Source: Megasphaera sp. UBA5897
GTDB taxonomy: Bacteria > Bacillota > Negativicutes > Veillonellales > Megasphaeraceae
DNA length: 13,849 nt
Assembly (NCBI GenBank): GCA_002431345.1
Contig: DJEN01000080.1
Location: forward strand, 1 to 13,849
Reading direction: 5' to 3'
The stretch's first letter is position 1. Every line of letters begins with the position of its first letter. Shown here in pieces: positions 1 through 7,868 of the stretch. The notes under the pieces are model-generated. The model saw only the letters and a list, made by a program, of their open reading frames with translations, was not told the DNA's origin and ran no database searches. Both the position numbers and the translations under genes were made by a program.

Positions 1-793
1 GGACATTCAAAAGCAGATAGACATCCTCAAGGAATACAAGAAATCCGTCATCACCCAAGCTGTTACTAAAGGCCTTGACCCGAACGTAGAAATGAAAGAT
101 AGCGGGATGGAATGGATTGGGAAAATGCCTAAGCGTTGGATTTATCCCAAGATTACTTATATATTAGATATTGAACATGAATATCCCATTGGAGATGGTG
201 ATCATGGAACAATTAAGGCAAATAACTATGTTCAGGAGGGAATTCCTTTTATTCGTGTACAAAATCTTGGATTTGCTGCTCCTTTGCGATTAGACGATGT
301 TGTTTATATTACAAAAAAACAAAATATAACTATAAAAAATAGTACCTTAAAACCTGATGATATATTATTTGTAAAAACGGGAGCAACTATTGGTAAAGTA
401 GGAATAGTGCCTAAAGAATTGCTAATATCAAATACAACTTCTCATGTGGGGAAAATTACTGTCAATCAAAAAATAATTGTTCCAAGATTTCTTTTTTATG
501 CTCTTAGTTCAACAGTTGGATATAAACTTTTATGGGATATTGCTGGTCAGAAGAGTACGCGTCCAGAATTATCAATAGAAGAAATAAAACGTTTACATAT
601 TATTCTTCCTGATTCATTGCAAGAACAACAAAATATAGTCGATTACCTTGATGCTCAATGTGCAGATATTGATGCTGCCATTGCAGGCAAGCAGAAACAG
701 CTAGATGTTCTTAAGGAATACAAAAAATCGTTGATTTACGAGTATGTAACTGGCAAGAAGGAGGTGCCTTGTCGTGAATACGATCCTTCCTGA
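1..793 (+). CDS. hsdS: Type I restriction-modification specificity subunit HsdS, 5'-truncated by the window edge
   Basis: This is the DNA-recognition subunit of a type I restriction-modification complex; it directs the HsdM methylase and HsdR translocase to a bipartite target. The reading frame is open from base 2, so the ATG at 92 is internal and the true start is upstream. About 263 codons are present: the central conserved helical spacer (QKQIDILKEYKKSVITQAVTKG), then the second target-recognition domain opening with MEWIGKMPKRW. That domain carries the typical IPFIRVQNLGF and DDILFVKTGATIGKVG motifs, followed by LQEQQNIVDYLDAQCADIDAAI and the C-terminal helical repeat KQKQLDVLKEYKKSLI. 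A full HsdS is usually about 400 residues, so roughly the first recognition domain is missing. Bases of about 130-640 are much richer in A+T than the flanks. The 3' end overlaps hsdR by 20 nt. Family assignment is secure; the target sequence cannot be read from this. Confidence 0.95.
   Translation, partial: DIQKQIDILKEYKKSVITQAVTKGLDPNVEMKDSGMEWIGKMPKRWIYPKITYILDIEHEYPIGDGDHGTIKANNYVQEGIPFIRVQNLGFAAPLRLDDVVYITKKQNITIKNSTLKPDDILFVKTGATIGKVGIVPKELLISNTTSHVGKITVNQKIIVPRFLFYALSSTVGYKLLWDIAGQKSTRPELSIEEIKRLHIILPDSLQEQQNIVDYLDAQCADIDAAIAGKQKQLDVLKEYKKSLIYEYVTGKKEVPCREYDPS
758..766 (+). promoter_or_regulatory. Ribosome-binding site that fixes the GTG start of hsdR
   Basis: AAGGAGGTG is a near-perfect Shine-Dalgarno sequence lying inside the end of hsdS, 7 nt before the GTG at 774. 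It supports the non-ATG start and the overlapping, translationally coupled arrangement of hsdS and hsdR. Confidence 0.8.
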
Positions 794-3689
794 AAAGACG
801 TACCAACAGTTTATCCTGAAAAAACTAATAAAAAACGGCTATCTCGTCCGGAAGAATTCGGATTATGACCGTGCCTTTGCCATGGATAGGGAATTGTTCT
901 TTCGATTCCTGCAAGATACCCAGCCCGATACCATGGCAGCTCTTCGCAAGCGGTATCAAGAAAAAACGGAAGATATCCTTATTCGGCAGTTCAATGCGAC
1001 CGTAACGAAACAACCTGGTAATCTCTTGCATACCTTGACGCACGGCTTAGTGATTTCTAGTCGTCATTTGGATTTGATGTATACGAAGCCGGCAACGACG
1101 TTTAATCAACATCTGCTGCAGCAGTATGAGAAGAATTTATTTTCTGTTATGGAAGAAGTCCGAGCAGACAAGACCCAACGAATCGACTTGGTCATTTTTC
1201 TCAACGGCATTGCCATCATGTCCTTTGAATTAAAAAGCAATGCGGCCGGCCAATCTTGTAAGGAGGCGATAGATCAGTATCGGCACGATCGGGACCCCAA
1301 GAATCGGCTCTTTTTATGGAATGCAGGTTGTCTCGTTCATTTTGCTATGGATTCGGAACAAGTCTATATGACGACGAGACTAGCAGGAGCATCTACGCGT
1401 TTCTTGCCTTTTAATAGAGGACAAGGACAAGGCAACGCGAGAGGTGCCGGCAATGAAATCAATCCGAAAACCGGATTGGGCGTAGACTATATGTGGGATG
1501 ATATCTTGCAAACAGATACGGTGTTGGAACTTCTTAGCAAGTTCCTCTTCGTCGATGGCAAAGGCGATTTAATTTTCCCGCGGTATCATCAACTGGACTG
1601 CATTCGAAAAAGCATTGCCGATGTAAAAAAGAATGGGACGGCACATAATTATTTGATTCAGCATAGTGCCGGTTCTGGGAAAACCAATACGATTACTTGG
1701 CTGGCCTATCGGCTGGCATCGTTGCATGATAGGCAGAATCGGCAGATTTTTGATACTATCTTGATTGTGACCGATCGGGTCGTTGTCGATCGTCAGCTGC
1801 AAAAGGCTGTACAATCGATAGAACATCAAGATGGCCTGATTCGGGTCATGGACGATGCGTGTAGTTCTGCCGACCTTGCCGAAGCCTTGCAGGGACATAC
1901 AAAAATGATTGGCACGACGATTCAGAAATTTCCCTATATTGTAGATGCTGTCACGCAGCTGAAAGATAAGCATTTTGCCGTTCTCATTGATGAAGCCCAT
2001 AGCTCGACGGCTGGCAAAGATATGGCAGCTGTTACCCAATCGCTCGCTTCTGGGGATGATATAGAAGAGGATGTACAAGATCGGATTCAAGACAAACTCA
2101 ATCAGCATGGTAAGCCAAAGAATGTTTCGTTCTTTGCCTTTACGGCAACGCCGAAGGGGAAAACATTGCAGCTTTTTGGCACACCGAATGCACAAGGACA
2201 GAAGGAAGCCTTTCATTTGTATTCGATGAAACAAGCGATTGAAGAAAGGTTTATCCTCGATGTACTGGCAAATTATGTGACGTACCAGACTTTTTATACG
2301 TTGCATAAGGTCGTTGCAAATGATCCGGAATATAAGACAAGGGAGGCAAAACGCAAGATTCATCGCTTTGCCATGTTGCAAGATACGAATATTACGCAGC
2401 GTATTCAGATTATTGTCGAACATTTTCGCAAAAACGTCATGGCTGAATTAGGAGGAGAAGCCAAGGGCATGGTGATTACCGGGTCTCGGCAAGAAGCGGT
2501 CAAATATAAACAAGCTTTTGATGCGTATGTGCAAAAAAAGGGATATTCGAATATGAACGCATTAGTGGCTTTTTCCGGAAAAATGAAGATACACGGCGTA
2601 GAGTATACGGAATCCGGTATGAATGGTTTTTCAGAAAAACGGACGGCTGATACATTTAATACGCCAAACTATCGGATATTGTTTGTAGCCAATAAGTATC
2701 AAACCGGCTTTGATCAGCCCAAACTTTGTGCCATGTATATTCTGAAAAAATTACAAGGTGTCAATGCCGTACAGACGCTTTCTCGGCTCAATCGTACGTA
2801 TTCTTCGGATGATAAGAAAACGGTTGTCTTGGATTTTGTCAATACGTATGAAGACATACAACAGGCCTTTGCCCCTTACTATGAAGCAACTCTTTTAGCC
2901 AATGAGATGACCCCGAACACGTTGTATCAGATTTTACAAACCATCGAGGCATACCATGTCATAGAGCCGGCCGATATAGACGCATTTAACTGCCTTTGCT
3001 ACAAAAAGCAAGATGCTGTTCCGGATAAACGGCTGTATTATTTAGAAAAGACAAAACAAAACATTAAGGCATTGGATACACAGAGCCAAAACGAAATGAT
3101 AGCACAATGTAAGAAGTTTTGTCATACCTATGAATTTTTACAGCTCATGGACTGTATCGAAGAGGAAAGCGTGCATCAGAAGTATCGTTTTATATCCGCT
3201 CTGATTCCGTTGATGACCAGTAACCATGCGGCCAGTTCCCTTGACCTTCGCGGTAAAATTACGGTGACGCATATTGTAAATGAACAGACTGGCCAGTATA
3301 CCCATCAACAGGTGATTGCTAAACCGGCTATTACAATTTCTGATGCGATGTCCCGAAATGGAAAAAACGAAAAGAAAGAGAAACTATCCCAAATTATTGA
3401 TGAGATTAATCAGACCATGGGAAAACAGTACGATCGGGATACGACTATCCAATCGGTATTGCAAATACAAGATATGCTGCGGCAGTCGCATACATTGAAA
3501 ACGGCAGCACAGCATAATACAGAAAGCGATTTTGAAAAGACTTTTTATAGAGATATGGATGAACTTCTTATACGTCATGTCGAGCAAAATGAGGACTTCT
3601 TTGGATTATTGTTAGGAAATGAAGAGATAAAGAAACAAGTGTTAGGCATATTTGTGAATGAAATGTACAGGGAATTTCATGGCGAATAA
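774..3689 (+). CDS. hsdR: Type I restriction enzyme R subunit, HsdR (endonuclease and ATP-dependent translocase)
   Basis: This is the motor and nuclease subunit of the type I enzyme; it translocates DNA using ATP and cleaves far from the recognition site. The 971-residue product is close to the usual length of about 1000. The N-terminal PD-(D/E)xK nuclease is visible as D138 followed by E152-L-K154 (RIDLVIF, then SFELKSN). The superfamily 2 helicase core follows: Walker A G300-SGKT-304, DEAH box 406-409, TAT motif III 457-459, and motif VI LSRLNR at 669-674. The remaining C-terminal part is helical and probably docks on the methylase. The start is GTG at 774, chosen for its strong ribosome-binding site and its 20-nt overlap with hsdS. 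No frameshift or missing catalytic residue is seen, so the subunit looks functional. GC is clearly higher than in the HsdS recognition domain (27 of 60 bases at 1561-1620). A terminator follows directly. The type I subfamily was not assigned. Confidence 0.96.
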   Translation: MNTILPEKTYQQFILKKLIKNGYLVRKNSDYDRAFAMDRELFFRFLQDTQPDTMAALRKRYQEKTEDILIRQFNATVTKQPGNLLHTLTHGLVISSRHLDLMYTKPATTFNQHLLQQYEKNLFSVMEEVRADKTQRIDLVIFLNGIAIMSFELKSNAAGQSCKEAIDQYRHDRDPKNRLFLWNAGCLVHFAMDSEQVYMTTRLAGASTRFLPFNRGQGQGNARGAGNEINPKTGLGVDYMWDDILQTDTVLELLSKFLFVDGKGDLIFPRYHQLDCIRKSIADVKKNGTAHNYLIQHSAGSGKTNTITWLAYRLASLHDRQNRQIFDTILIVTDRVVVDRQLQKAVQSIEHQDGLIRVMDDACSSADLAEALQGHTKMIGTTIQKFPYIVDAVTQLKDKHFAVLIDEAHSSTAGKDMAAVTQSLASGDDIEEDVQDRIQDKLNQHGKPKNVSFFAFTATPKGKTLQLFGTPNAQGQKEAFHLYSMKQAIEERFILDVLANYVTYQTFYTLHKVVANDPEYKTREAKRKIHRFAMLQDTNITQRIQIIVEHFRKNVMAELGGEAKGMVITGSRQEAVKYKQAFDAYVQKKGYSNMNALVAFSGKMKIHGVEYTESGMNGFSEKRTADTFNTPNYRILFVANKYQTGFDQPKLCAMYILKKLQGVNAVQTLSRLNRTYSSDDKKTVVLDFVNTYEDIQQAFAPYYEATLLANEMTPNTLYQILQTIEAYHVIEPADIDAFNCLCYKKQDAVPDKRLYYLEKTKQNIKALDTQSQNEMIAQCKKFCHTYEFLQLMDCIEEESVHQKYRFISALIPLMTSNHAASSLDLRGKITVTHIVNEQTGQYTHQQVIAKPAITISDAMSRNGKNEKKEKLSQIIDEINQTMGKQYDRDTTIQSVLQIQDMLRQSHTLKTAAQHNTESDFEKTFYRDMDELLIRHVEQNEDFFGLLLGNEEIKKQVLGIFVNEMYREFHGE

Positions 3690-3695
3690 ATACAT

Positions 3696-3755
3696 AAAAA
3701 GAGTAATTTCCCGATGCATGGCATACGGTGCTCAACGGGAGATTGCTCTTTTTGT
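3696..3755 (+). terminator. Rho-independent terminator of the hsd operon
   Basis: AAAAAGAGTAATTTCCCG (3696-3713) pairs with CGGGAGATTGCTCTTTTT (3736-3753) over 18 positions, with two G-U wobbles, around a 22-nt loop and ending in a T-run. It begins 7 nt after the hsdR stop. The A-rich start of the left arm could give weak termination on the other strand too. Confidence 0.85.
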
Positions 3756-3787
3756 ATGTGAACGTATTTGATTTTACGAATCAATAT

Positions 3788-3831
3788 AAAACCCGCGCAC
3801 ATCTCCATATAGAGAACTGTGCACGGGTTTT
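3788..3831 (-). terminator. Rho-independent terminator of the minus-strand membrane protein gene
   Basis: The arms are 3788-3800 and 3819-3831 (AAAACCCGCGCAC and GTGCACGGGTTTT). Read on the minus strand the one non-Watson-Crick position becomes a U-G wobble, while on the plus strand it would be a C-A mismatch, so the hairpin serves the minus strand. The inner TCTC/GAGA bases can extend the stem. It lies 27 nt beyond the stop at 3858. Confidence 0.82.
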
Positions 3832-3857
3832 ATGTGTCATGTGGTTTCTGTATGAAA

Positions 3858-5066
3858 CTATAATAATGTTGCGAAGTAGCCTGCCAAGAGGACGGAGGTA
3901 ATCGTTACAGTAACGAAGCCGCCGACAATCATGGATGGGAACATGTTGGCCATCAGGTAGCTGCGTTCGATTTTGTCATCAGAAAGAGAATTGCAGGTCA
4001 TTTCGGTGATGATAGCGTCGCACGGGAAACCGTAGAGAGCTGTCAGGCCGTTGGCAAATGCCATGTAGAAGGACATGCGCAAAATCTTTGCGATGATGAA
4101 GGACGTGATTGCCATGCCGATTACGCCGATAATAATCAATGTAATCATCGGGCCGATAATGGTGATGAGCATATCCGGTGTGCAGTCTTTGAGGCCGTCG
4201 AAAATAAACATCATCAAGGCAAACATGATAATCCAGTAGGAGCTGGAACGGCTCAAGGTGTTGGTTTCCAAGAAGCCGATATGCGTAGCGGCAACACCTA
4301 AAACAAGTGCCCAGATAGCACCGTTTACCGGTGTTACTTGGCCAAGGAGCGTAGCAAACCAAGCGACCAGGGCTAATTTGCCAAGCATGAATACGCCTGT
4401 GTTGTAGGATGCCGGCATTTTGGGCAGCAGCTTTTTGACGTGGCTGTCGTCGGCAATGGCTGTCAGGCCGATGCCTGCCATTTCATCAATTTGTTCCGGT
4501 GTCAGTTTTACTTCACCGGAGCGATATTTTTTGAGGAGGCGTTTGCCTTCCATTTGCAGGCAGATGGCTGTCAAAGGATATCCGGCAAACCCTTGTACGC
4601 AGTACATGGTAATTGCGAAGACAGATGCTGTCATCAATCCGGCTTTGGCCGCAGCGACTTTCATAATCGTAGCAGCGACAATACCGCCGGTAAGAGGCGG
4701 CAGACCGGCAATGACTAATTCTCTGGGCATAAAGTACTGACCGATAAAATAGCCGAGACCGCACATGCCGGCAAGACCTGCCAGACAAACGACGACGGTG
4801 CGCCATTGTTCGATAAGTTGTTTAATGCTGATAATGGTACCGATATGTGTAATAATTAAAAAGATACCGATAGTGCTGCCAAAAGGAATCAATCCAGCCA
4901 TCGTGACGATTTCTTTTGGAAAACATGTCCAGTAGCCAATCAGCATTACGCATGCCGTAACAAAAACAGAGGGAATCCATGCTTTTGTTACGTTGGAAAC
5001 CCATTCCCCGATAACATAGGCAATGGCACAGATAACAAAGGCGGAAACAAAGTTCATTAAAACCAT
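3858..5066 (-). CDS. Multi-pass membrane protein, probable secondary transporter of uncertain family
   Basis: This is a hydrophobic protein of 402 residues with about ten membrane segments, roughly at 4-22, 32-48, 58-82, 90-112, 143-171, 224-244, 246-262, 277-292, 299-328 and 375-400. A charged loop (about 172-220) splits it into two halves. Each half has a Gly/Pro-rich, weakly hydrophobic stretch that could be a re-entrant loop: GLPPLTGGIVAATIMKVAAA near 121-140 and ANGLTALYGFPCDAII near 338-353. This two-halves plan resembles the GltS/citrate-carrier type of sodium-coupled carriers, but I do not recognise the exact family and the substrate is unknown. I chose the ATG at 5066 because GAAGG precedes it by about 10 nt. 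The in-frame ATG at 5087 would add seven residues but has only A/T-rich sequence before it. The gene is monocistronic, with its own promoter and terminator, and is convergent with hsdR. Confidence 0.75.
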   Translation of the reverse strand: MVLMNFVSAFVICAIAYVIGEWVSNVTKAWIPSVFVTACVMLIGYWTCFPKEIVTMAGLIPFGSTIGIFLIITHIGTIISIKQLIEQWRTVVVCLAGLAGMCGLGYFIGQYFMPRELVIAGLPPLTGGIVAATIMKVAAAKAGLMTASVFAITMYCVQGFAGYPLTAICLQMEGKRLLKKYRSGEVKLTPEQIDEMAGIGLTAIADDSHVKKLLPKMPASYNTGVFMLGKLALVAWFATLLGQVTPVNGAIWALVLGVAATHIGFLETNTLSRSSSYWIIMFALMMFIFDGLKDCTPDMLITIIGPMITLIIIGVIGMAITSFIIAKILRMSFYMAFANGLTALYGFPCDAIITEMTCNSLSDDKIERSYLMANMFPSMIVGGFVTVTITSVLLAGYFATLL

Positions 5067-5155
5067 AAGGAACCAACCTTCTTCCATAAAAAATAAAAAA
5101 AGTGATAGACAGACAGGAAAATAAATAAAGTATTTCTATATCTGCTAATGAAGAA

Positions 5156-5185
5156 ATCATACCATTAAACGGGATTTATAGTCAA
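5156..5185 (-). promoter_or_regulatory. Sigma-70 type promoter for the membrane transporter gene
   Basis: On the minus strand TTGACT (5185-5180) is separated by 18 nt from TATGAT (5161-5156). A TG lies one base upstream of the -10 box (TGGTATGAT), giving an extended -10. The predicted transcript would have a leader of roughly 80 nt before the start at 5066. Confidence 0.6.
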
Positions 5186-5199
5186 CCATTTTCAAATGG
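5186..5199. promoter_or_regulatory. Candidate operator: 6+6 bp palindrome abutting the -35 box
   Basis: CCATTT-TC-AAATGG is a perfect inverted repeat with a 2-bp centre, directly upstream of and touching the -35 box of the transporter promoter. The position suits a dimeric regulator contacting RNA polymerase. The regulator is unknown, and a short AT-rich palindrome can also arise by chance. Confidence 0.35.
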
Positions 5200-5268
5200 A
5201 AATATTAACAAAATCAAGAAAAACTTACATATACATAAAAAAATTAAAATTATTTTTGAAAAGAGAGC

Positions 5269-5306
5269 AAAAAAATCCGCTTTATCTTTATAAAAGACAA
5301 AACGGA
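5269..5306 (-). terminator. Rho-independent terminator of the MoxR operon
   Basis: The arms 5276-5289 and 5293-5306 pair over 14 bp on the minus strand with two wobbles and a very short loop. They are followed on that strand by seven T (5275-5269). On the plus strand the same positions would be A-C mismatches, so it serves the minus strand. It lies about 30 nt past the stop of the VWA gene. Nothing else is recognisable between 5200 and 5335. Confidence 0.85.
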
Positions 5307-5335
5307 CATATTATATATATAACCTAAATATAACA

Positions 5336-6739
5336 TTAAGGCATGCTGATTCCTTCTTGATTGTTCATAGAAAAGCCGCCTTTTTCTACATCATCAAAAT
5401 CCAGATTGGGGTCGTATTCTTTGACGGCTTTTAGCTTTTTGACTAGACCGTACGGATGTTTTACGGACAATACGTCGCTTTTGCCGGAAAGCACCCAGAG
5501 AACTTTGTAGCCTTGCGGTTTACAATGAAGCCGTTCTTCGCCCTTGCCGTCTGTGAAATAGACGAGCAGGTCAATGCGTTTGCCGTTGGCGTATTCAAAC
5601 ACCGGAGAATACGCTGTGCCGCCGCGGACATCGAGACGGCTTTTGACATCTTCCAGAGAGCGCACGGCATAGGTGCGGCGGATTTCATCGTCGCATTCGA
5701 TGATGGTGATTTCGTGTTTATACTGACGGACGACGTGCAGTACTTCCTGCATGGCTTGTTTGAATTCATCGTCGCTGATACTGCCGCTGATATCCAGGGC
5801 AATGTACAGTTTGGCTGTGTACGAGCGCAGTTCTCCGGGCAGGTCGAGACGCAGAGGCTGGCGCCGGTTGCGGCGCATCGTCGTTTTTTTCATGCGGTTG
5901 GCTACAGAGCCGACCAACTTTTTGAGATACCAATGCCAAGGCAAGTCGCTGTCTGTTTCTTTCAGCGAGGCCAGCATGCTTTCCAGATAGTTGGAAAGCG
6001 TTCCTTTATGCGCCGCATCAATGTATTTGGCTGTAAATTTTTGCAGGGACTGGACATCGCCAGTATCCGATTCATCCCAAATATCATGAGTTTTTCCCAT
6101 TTGATACGAAGTGCTGACTGTTTCGTCTTTTGAACTTCCTTCATCCGGCTTGTCTGTCTTGTCCGTGCGCAAATCTAATGCCGTTTGGATTTTTTCTACA
6201 TAGTACTCGAAGGATTCAAACGGAGCTAAGAGCAGGGAATAGTTCATATTGACCCATTCCAGCGTCGTGGAAAAGGGCGGCAGATGATCTAAATACGTGT
6301 TGACAACGACATCCATGGCCAGATTCATGGCAAGACGGCTGTAGCTGTTTTTTAGCTCTTTGGCGCGTACTAAATGCATGGATACGACATGGAGAATTTG
6401 GTGCTTGATGGAACTTTCCATCTGTTCTTTGGAAAGCGGCAGAAAAATAAGCGGATTGAAATAGAGGATATACTGCGTCTTTTTGAAATTGACGCCTGTC
6501 GCATCGGCTAAGTCAAAGCGGATTTCTTTGCCCATTTGAAAGAGAAAGTAGCCAAAAAAGTTGTCTTTGTCTTCCATAAGGCTGAGGTTGAGCGTATCGA
6601 CAAAGGCAAAGAAGTCCGTCCGGAACGCGGCAGGAATGATGGCTTTTTGCCGGCTGTTTTGTTTTTTGCGCAGTTCATCGGCAAGAAGGGAAGCCTGCTG
6701 GTACAGCAGACTGGCTTGTACCGTAAGATTTGTGTCCAT
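5336..6739 (-). CDS. DUF2201-like protein: metallopeptidase-fold N-terminal domain plus VWA-like C-terminal domain
   Basis: This is a 467-residue protein, probably cytoplasmic as no signal or membrane segment is seen. The N-terminal part resembles the DUF2201 putative metallopeptidase domain, with the histidine motif KHQILHVVSMH (His at 113, 117 and 122) and the helix MNLAMDVVVN near 138-147. The middle (about 190-300) is polar and ends in a basic stretch, RMKKTTMRRNRR. The C-terminal VWA-like domain carries the metal-ion-dependent adhesion site: ALDISGS (D316, S318, S320), GGTAYSP (T375) and YFTDGKG (D397). Proteins of this plan usually act with a MoxR ATPase, which is the gene just upstream. 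I chose ATG at 6739, preceded by GGTGAT, which matches the anti-Shine-Dalgarno sequence. A GTG at 6748 that overlaps the MoxR stop codon is the alternative; either way translation is coupled. The glutamate expected in HExxH is replaced by glutamine, so peptidase activity is doubtful. Confidence 0.85.
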   Translation of the reverse strand: MDTNLTVQASLLYQQASLLADELRKKQNSRQKAIIPAAFRTDFFAFVDTLNLSLMEDKDNFFGYFLFQMGKEIRFDLADATGVNFKKTQYILYFNPLIFLPLSKEQMESSIKHQILHVVSMHLVRAKELKNSYSRLAMNLAMDVVVNTYLDHLPPFSTTLEWVNMNYSLLLAPFESFEYYVEKIQTALDLRTDKTDKPDEGSSKDETVSTSYQMGKTHDIWDESDTGDVQSLQKFTAKYIDAAHKGTLSNYLESMLASLKETDSDLPWHWYLKKLVGSVANRMKKTTMRRNRRQPLRLDLPGELRSYTAKLYIALDISGSISDDEFKQAMQEVLHVVRQYKHEITIIECDDEIRRTYAVRSLEDVKSRLDVRGGTAYSPVFEYANGKRIDLLVYFTDGKGEERLHCKPQGYKVLWVLSGKSDVLSVKHPYGLVKKLKAVKEYDPNLDFDDVEKGGFSMNNQEGISMP

Positions 6740-6744
6740 AGCTA

Positions 6745-7857
6745 TCACCCGATGTGCCGAAAGGCTTGGAAGTACGTGTCGATAAAGTGGTCATTATCGA
6801 GGGCTTTGGCGTAGACATGGGGATTGTTGGCTTTCATATCTTTCATGATGCCGATACGCAAATCGATGGGATACAAAGCGAGAAATGCCATGAAGCGGGT
6901 AATAGCGGCTTGTTCGTCCGCCGTTTCTTCTTTTTGAAATGCCATATCCAGCTTCTTTAAGATGTTTTTGGCTGCTAAATAAAGCCGTGTATGGCTTTCG
7001 GCATGGACGCGCTGCGTCAGGCTGTCTGCAAGCGGAGAAGCGGTAAATACGTCCGCATAGGTGATGAGCGGCTGCGTATCTGATGCTACAAAATTGACAA
7101 ATTCTTCTGCAATCAGTTTGCCGACATTGCCGCGGATTACGTTGAAGAAAACCGTTTTGGAAACGGGATGCTGTTCATAGAGCTTATAAATAGCGGAAAT
7201 ACGTTCATAGCTTCGCGGCGTGGCGTTGATGTCATCTTCGTTGTGTTTATCCAAGTAATCCGGGAAGGTGGAAATAAATTCCATGACTTTGGGGGCAATA
7301 CCGGCTTCGCTGGCCCAGTCCAGCCATTGCAGATAATCGGCTTCCATATACAGCCAGACAAACCGGTTTTCTTGGGCAGCGTCCATTTCGACGGCTTCGT
7401 AGTCATAGGAATCGGCAGGGTTCATGGCTGCCAAAATATGTACGTTTTGGGGCAGCACATAGCCATTGATTTCCCTGTTGAGGATGAGGTTCATGAGTTC
7501 CTGCTGCACTGCGTGTTCACAGCGGTTGATTTCGTCAATAAAAAGAAGAACGGTGTGCCCTTTGGCAATTTCAGCATCAATGGCGCGCAGTTTGTGATGC
7601 ACGGCATAGATCGTGGTTTTTTCTTCGGCCTGTTTGCCGGATGCATCTGTGCGGTAATAGGTTTCAATAGTCGGCAGGCCGCCGATTTCCCCTTCTTTGA
7701 GGAGGTTGCCGTCGATGCCGATAAGGCTCCAGTTATTTCTTTGAGCAATATCTTTGGCAAGGGAGGTTTTGCCAATACCGGTTTCCCCGACGAGAAGCGG
7801 TACAGCTCCTGCTTTCAAAACGAGTTCTGCGCTGTGTAATGTATCAATAAAATTCAT
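6745..7857 (-). CDS. MoxR-type AAA+ ATPase
   Basis: This is a 370-residue AAA+ ATPase of the MoxR/RavA kind, which typically works as a hexameric remodelling factor for VWA-domain partners. Visible motifs are Walker A GETGIGKT at 24-31, Walker B LLFIDEINR around 104-112 (D108, E109), the MoxR-typical QQELMNLI at 118-125, sensor 1 ILAAMNP (N146), and an arginine in ENRFVWL (R165) at the position expected for the arginine finger. The C-terminal part is an all-helical lid. The ATG at 7857 has AAGGAG upstream with a good spacing. It starts 11 nt after the stop of the repeat-protein gene and its stop overlaps the region where the VWA gene starts. No substrate can be deduced. ATPase assignment is secure; the exact MoxR subfamily was not determined. 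Confidence 0.93.
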   Translation of the reverse strand: MNFIDTLHSAELVLKAGAVPLLVGETGIGKTSLAKDIAQRNNWSLIGIDGNLLKEGEIGGLPTIETYYRTDASGKQAEEKTTIYAVHHKLRAIDAEIAKGHTVLLFIDEINRCEHAVQQELMNLILNREINGYVLPQNVHILAAMNPADSYDYEAVEMDAAQENRFVWLYMEADYLQWLDWASEAGIAPKVMEFISTFPDYLDKHNEDDINATPRSYERISAIYKLYEQHPVSKTVFFNVIRGNVGKLIAEEFVNFVASDTQPLITYADVFTASPLADSLTQRVHAESHTRLYLAAKNILKKLDMAFQKEETADEQAAITRFMAFLALYPIDLRIGIMKDMKANNPHVYAKALDNDHFIDTYFQAFRHIG

Positions 7858-7868
7858 GATGAGGCTCC

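Noticed and set aside
92..793. A 233-residue protein starting at the ATG at 92
   Set aside because: The frame stays open upstream to the window edge and encodes the conserved HsdS central helix, so this ATG is internal.
1569..2423. 284-codon open frame on the minus strand
   Set aside because: It lies wholly antisense to the helicase core of hsdR, has no ribosome-binding site or recognisable domain, and mirrors the hsdR codon pattern.
5456..6133. 225-codon open frame on the plus strand
   Set aside because: It is antisense to the VWA protein, whose motifs are clear in the other strand.
7168..7839. 223-codon open frame on the plus strand
   Set aside because: It is a shadow of the MoxR ATPase gene, which has all AAA+ motifs and a good start site.
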